From positions 1 to 8,590 of the forward strand of contig DYON01000065.1 in NCBI GenBank assembly GCA_020720525.1: a DNA stretch of 8,590 nt. The letters run 5' to 3'. A model generated the notes under the pieces. The model was not told the origin of the DNA and did no database searches. It saw only the letters and a list, made by a program, of their open reading frames with translations. This DNA comes from Acetofilamentum sp. GTDB lineage: Bacteria > Bacteroidota > Bacteroidia > Bacteroidales > DTU049. Shown here piece after piece: positions 5,223 through 8,590 of the stretch. Both the position numbers and the translations under genes were made by a program. How positions within the stretch are numbered: position 1 is the first letter of the stretch; the number at the start of each line of letters is the position of its first letter.

Positions 5223-8200
5223 TTATTTTCCACCCACCAGCTTAATGGCTTCTTGCAAATTCATGCGCTTATTGCCCGAATAGGCTACCACAAAAGCATC
5301 GGACAAACCTTTGCCAACAAGTTCAATTTTCATGGCTTCGGCATCGGCATAAGTTTCGAATTTTCCGGCGGTGTAAATGGTCATATCGTTGTCGGCTTTG
5401 CTGGTTTCGATGCCTTCGCCAGCCAAACTGATGAGTGCATTCACAACATCAACGGGAACGTCTTTGCTGTAAGCTCCAATCTGAACTTTAAATACTGGTT
5501 TTACAGACGGCACAATGTTGTTTACTGTTGTGTTGTTTGTTGTATTGTTGTTTGCTTGAGTTCCCGAAGTAGCTTTCAAACCACCACCAAACGAATTGCC
5601 ATTTGCAATCAAACGATCGGCTTCGGCTTGGGTGATTTTGCGGCCTTTGTACAGAATTACAACAAATGCATCGGGCACTCCATTGGTGCGAATGGTATTT
5701 CGAGCAGCAACAGCATCGTTCATTGCATTGAATGTACCAGCAAAATAACGATAGTATCCATTTGCCATTCTCTCTTCTATTAGCGGCTTGATTCCAAAAA
5801 GCTGGTCGCTATTGCGGGTTTTGGCATATACACCAACCTGAACCGAATACACTAAGCCATCAACATCGGTCATGGAATAATTTCCTGCAACTGCCGAATT
5901 ATTGTTGTTATTGGTGTTTGGATTTGCGTTGTTGATGTTGTTGTTATTGTTGGCAACCAATGCGCCGCCTTGCTCAAGTTTCCGAGCTTCGTACACCGGA
6001 ATGCGTTTACCATTGTAATAAGCAACCACAAAAGCATCGGCAAAACCCTGCGGACGAATTCTGATGCGCTCGGTATTTGCTGGATTATAGCTTGTAAAAT
6101 ATCCTGTCATAAACTGATACCAACCACCCGACTGTTCGAAAACAACATGCAAATTTTTAAACAACTTCAACGTATCGACCATCTGTCGCGAAGCTGCTAT
6201 TTGAACTCGGTAATACAATCCTTCAACATTGCTATTTGTAGTAGTGGCATTGTTGGTGTTATTGTTTGAAGCATTGTTGTTGTTCGTAGCATTGTTATTC
6301 GCATTCGTTGAATTGTTGTTGTTAGCATTATTATCGGGATTGTTGTTGTTCGCAACATTATTGCTATCGTTATTATTGGTATTATTTGGGATCGTTGAAT
6401 TGTTGTTGTTTGAATTATTATCAGGATTATTATTGTTGTTATTGTTGTTGTTATTCTCGTTATTATTATTATCATTATTATTATTATTATTATTATTGTT
6501 GTTATTATTGTTGTTATTATTATTAGCAATATCGTTTCCAACAGACAAATTGGATGGAACACCAGTGTAGGGATTGAGCGCGTCGCTGCTTTTCAGATAA
6601 TTGCTTGCCAAAATATCGAGCGAAGTACCCGTTTTCTGTTCAATGTCGGTTACTGTTTTGGTCATCATTCTTTCTGGATTGTCGAGTCCAGCATTGTTCA
6701 TCGATTTTTGCTGAAGTAGCAACGCACTTTGTTCGAGTTTGCGTGCCCGATTGAGCAATTCGATTTGTTTTTCGAAATCGGTGTTTCGGAATGCATCGCT
6801 GCGCAATTGACGCGCTTCAATCATTTGCATCTTCGCCAAATCGGAATTGGCATCGGCTGATACATTGTTATCGGTAAGCACGCTGTTGCCACTTTCGAAC
6901 ACACTGTTGCTCCAAACCCCATAAATATCCGACCCCATCAAATAATGCCTTTTGGCCGATTCGTCGAATTCGGATGCCTGCTGCAAAATCTTGTTTTTCG
7001 CTACCAAATCGGCTGTATTTTCGGCAATGCGACGCAAACTATCGGCTTTCAGTAGATCGGCAGCATATTGCTGCATGTGATACGAAGCCATCAAATCGGG
7101 TTGTGGAACAGCAATATCGGTTGGAGTTGGCTTTCCATTGAGCCTGAAATTATTCTCGGCGATATTTCTATATGCATCGGCTTCCGAATTGTATGCACGC
7201 ATGGTGCGTGAAAGCATTTCAATCTCGCTTTTAACAGCATTCGAGTCGGCAGGATTTTCGGCCAATTTCTTTTTCAAAACCGCAATTCGAACCAGAAAAA
7301 CCTCGGTGCCCATGTTGTAATAAGTGGACTGAACCAAATCTTGAACATCGTCGGTCATGGCATTTTTGTCGATATCTTGCATCGAGCCATTGTTGGCATA
7401 CAACATATTGATTGTATTGTTGCTGCGGCTTGTATCGACCGGATTCTCAATTTGTGTATTGTTTGGCTGAGTAGTATTGTTTGTAGCTAACGCAAAATCG
7501 GGAAGTTTGCCCACATTTTCAATGTTGGGTTTCGCAGCCAATTTGCTGTATTCGCTCGAAAGCTGATTCAATTCTTTTGAAGATAGTTTACTGTACGAAT
7601 CGCTGGTCTCCGAAAGCAATTGCGTTCGTTGTTCCAAGTAGCGCACCGAATCGTTCAGCGCAACAATATTTTCGTTCTGACTATCAACAACTGCCTGTTT
7701 AACAGCAATTTGCTTTTTCGTATTTTCCATATCGATGGCAAGTTGGTCTTTCTTTTTGCCATCTTTCAGCTTGTCGAACTGCGATTGCTGCTTGTCGAGC
7801 TGCTTTTGCAAATTGCTCAATTCTTCCGTTGTTTTGGAACGATTGTCTTCGATATTTTTTATTTCTGTTCTAAAATCGTTGGTTTTAAGCGCCAAAGAAT
7901 TGTTGCCTTTGTTGTCGCTTTGTCGATTCAACGAAGCAATTGCATCGTTGCTTTTATCGCGAGCCGAATACAAAGCATTGGTGTCGGATGCTACACTGTT
8001 GCTGCTTACATTTTGCACAAGACCTTCCAATTCGTTTTCGACCTGTATAAGGCTCGAATTGTATAAGTCAAGCTCGCTGTAATAATCGGAAAGCACGTTC
8101 ATTTGCAGATTCAAATCTTTTAAGTCAGCTTCAATCTCGGTCATTCGCATCTGTTCCAAATTCGAAGGCGATTGTTTTTTGCTCAGGCTATTCCACTCTT

Positions 8201-8590
8201 TTATCAATTGGTCGTATTGCTGCTGTTTCTGCGCAAATGATAACTGAACAGCGTCTTTTTGCAGGTTATTATGAGTTAGCAAATTGTTCACCGAATCGCG
8301 CGATGCAATCAAATTGCTTTTCACCTGCATTTGAACCAATTCTAACCGATTATCACTATTTGAATTATTGGCGATATCGTTATTCCCATTGTTGTTTGCA
8401 ACATTGTTAGTATTGTTCTGATTAGAATTGTTGTTGGAATTGTTGTTGCCGTTATTATTAATGTTGTTGTTCACATTATTGGCTACATCGTTATTCCCAT
8501 TATTGTTTGCAACATTGTTAGTATTGTTCTGGTTAGAATTGTTGTTGCCGTTATTATTAATGTTGTTGTTCACATTATTGGCTACATCGT
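5223..8590 (-). CDS. giant Asn-rich coiled-coil protein with three C-terminal SPOR domains, 5' end outside window
   Basis: Unrecognised long protein, open to the right edge; more than 1121 codons are visible and the true start and any signal peptide lie beyond 8590. The first possible initiator inside the window is a GTG at 8573, but the frame continues upstream in the same repeat, so it is not a credible start. Residues counted from that GTG: Asn-rich tandem repeats (1-75); charged, Gln/Leu/Lys-rich sequence likely to be coiled coil (about 77-350); a second helical region with TPR-like Ala/Tyr/Leu spacing (about 390-670); an Asn tract (about 684-781); then SPOR-like domains at about 782-868, 903-990 and 1024-1116, separated by Asn-rich linkers. 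The SPOR modules share RVQIAAS/SVQVGVY/KVQIGAY openings and a DAFVVxY ending. SPOR domains generally bind denuded peptidoglycan glycan strands, so a periplasmic or outer-membrane-associated role in the envelope is likely. No enzyme motif is visible. It is not in an obvious operon; the flavin reductase gene follows after 144 nt. Confidence 0.9.
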   Translation of the reverse strand, partial: DVANNVNNNINNNGNNNSNQNNTNNVANNNGNNDVANNVNNNINNNGNNNSNNNSNQNNTNNVANNNGNNDIANNSNSDNRLELVQMQVKSNLIASRDSVNNLLTHNNLQKDAVQLSFAQKQQQYDQLIKEWNSLSKKQSPSNLEQMRMTEIEADLKDLNLQMNVLSDYYSELDLYNSSLIQVENELEGLVQNVSSNSVASDTNALYSARDKSNDAIASLNRQSDNKGNNSLALKTNDFRTEIKNIEDNRSKTTEELSNLQKQLDKQQSQFDKLKDGKKKDQLAIDMENTKKQIAVKQAVVDSQNENIVALNDSVRYLEQRTQLLSETSDSYSKLSSKELNQLSSEYSKLAAKPNIENVGKLPDFALATNNTTQPNNTQIENPVDTSRSNNTINMLYANNGSMQDIDKNAMTDDVQDLVQSTYYNMGTEVFLVRIAVLKKKLAENPADSNAVKSEIEMLSRTMRAYNSEADAYRNIAENNFRLNGKPTPTDIAVPQPDLMASYHMQQYAADLLKADSLRRIAENTADLVAKNKILQQASEFDESAKRHYLMGSDIYGVWSNSVFESGNSVLTDNNVSADANSDLAKMQMIEARQLRSDAFRNTDFEKQIELLNRARKLEQSALLLQQKSMNNAGLDNPERMMTKTVTDIEQKTGTSLDILASNYLKSSDALNPYTGVPSNLSVGNDIANNNNNNNNNNNNNNNNNDNNNNENNNNNNNNNNPDNNSNNNNSTIPNNTNNNDSNNVANNNNPDNNANNNNSTNANNNATNNNNASNNNTNNATTTNSNVEGLYYRVQIAASRQMVDTLKLFKNLHVVFEQSGGWYQFMTGYFTSYNPANTERIRIRPQGFADAFVVAYYNGKRIPVYEARKLEQGGALVANNNNNINNANPNTNNNNNSAVAGNYSMTDVDGLVYSVQVGVYAKTRNSDQLFGIKPLIEERMANGYYRYFAGTFNAMNDAVAARNTIRTNGVPDAFVVILYKGRKITQAEADRLIANGNSFGGGLKATSGTQANNNTTNNTTVNNIVPSVKPVFKVQIGAYSKDVPVDVVNALISLAGEGIETSKADNDMTIYTAGKFETYADAEAMKIELVGKGLSDAFVVAYSGNKRMNLQEAIKLVGGK
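6230..6526 (-). repeat. low-complexity AAT/AAC tract encoding an Asn-rich linker
   Basis: About 99 codons, most of them AAT or AAC, interrupted by Asp, Ser, Thr, Pro, Ala and Glu. The longest uninterrupted run is 17 Asn codons (6524-6474; 13 AAT and 4 AAC), and there is also a run of 10 (6455-6426). On the plus strand 6474-6497 is a perfect (ATT)8. It separates the helical part of the protein from the SPOR modules. Changes in multiples of 3 nt would alter linker length without breaking the frame. Confidence 0.9.
8361..8590 (-). repeat. in-frame tandem repeat, 99-nt and 111-nt units plus a partial unit
   Basis: Units run 8570-8472 (99 nt, 33 codons) and 8471-8361 (111 nt, 37 codons), and a third begins at 8590-8571 and continues outside the window. 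Hand alignment of the two full units shows about 7 mismatches over 99 positions. The longer unit carries an extra 12 nt (NNSN in the protein), itself a near copy of the neighbouring 12 nt. The encoded unit has the pattern V-NNN-I-NNN-G-NNN-S-N-Q-NN-T-NN-VA-NNN-G-NN-D-VA-NN. The high nucleotide identity points to recent duplication. The total copy number is unknown. Confidence 0.92.

Noticed and set aside
4989..5783. Plus-strand open frame of 264 codons opposite the flavin reductase start and SPOR modules
   Set aside because: Cys/Phe/His-rich composition typical of a shadow frame; the minus strand holds recognisable SPOR and flavin reductase sequence.
6229..6570. Plus-strand leucine-rich open frame of 113 codons
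   Set aside because: It is the antisense reading of the AAT/AAC tract (ATT/GTT shifted to TTA/TTG leucine codons) and has no independent support.
8571..8573. GTG as the start of the SPOR protein
   Set aside because: The frame stays open to the window edge and the upstream codons continue the same Asn repeat, so the real start is outside.
8361..8590. Possible CRISPR array from the regular repeats at the right edge
   Set aside because: The units are directly adjacent, in frame and without unique spacers; they are a coding tandem repeat.

Overview
The window looks like a piece of a low-GC Bacteroidota (Bacteroidales/Flavobacteriia-type) chromosome. Evidence for this: TAnnTTTG-type -7 promoter elements with short leaders, a lipoprotein with a PKD-like C-terminal domain, a periplasmic TPR protein of the kind fused to sensor kinases in this phylum, and a DUF58 protein of a type common there. 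There are no rRNA or tRNA genes, no CRISPR arrays and no recognisable insertion sequences or phage genes.

Layout: two plus-strand genes come first. One encodes a secreted alpha/beta-hydrolase lipoprotein (115-1761) and the other a signal-peptide TPR protein with a C-terminal membrane anchor (1818-3131). They converge, with no spacer at all, on a minus-strand block. Read in its own direction, that block is: a very long Asn-rich, coiled-coil, triple-SPOR protein (enters from beyond 8590, ends at 5223), a flavin-reductase-family protein (5078-4509), thioredoxin (4372-4055), and a DUF58/vWA-like protein (4058-3132). Thioredoxin and DUF58 overlap by 4 nt (TTGA, with a TTG start) and are almost certainly one operon. 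Flavin reductase and thioredoxin each have their own promoter-like element.

How the genes may work together: hydrolase, TPR protein and SPOR protein are all predicted to act in or beyond the cell envelope, while flavin reductase, thioredoxin and probably DUF58 are cytoplasmic. No pathway clearly links them, and I see no defence or mobile system. The most unusual element is the SPOR protein. At least 1121 of its residues are in the window. It carries a tandem 33/37-residue Asn-rich repeat at its visible N-terminal part, long coiled-coil/helical regions, a tract of about 99 residues that is mostly asparagine and includes a run of 17 Asn, and three C-terminal SPOR modules joined by further Asn-rich linkers. 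Its coding sequence is open at the right edge, so its true start and signal sequence are not visible.
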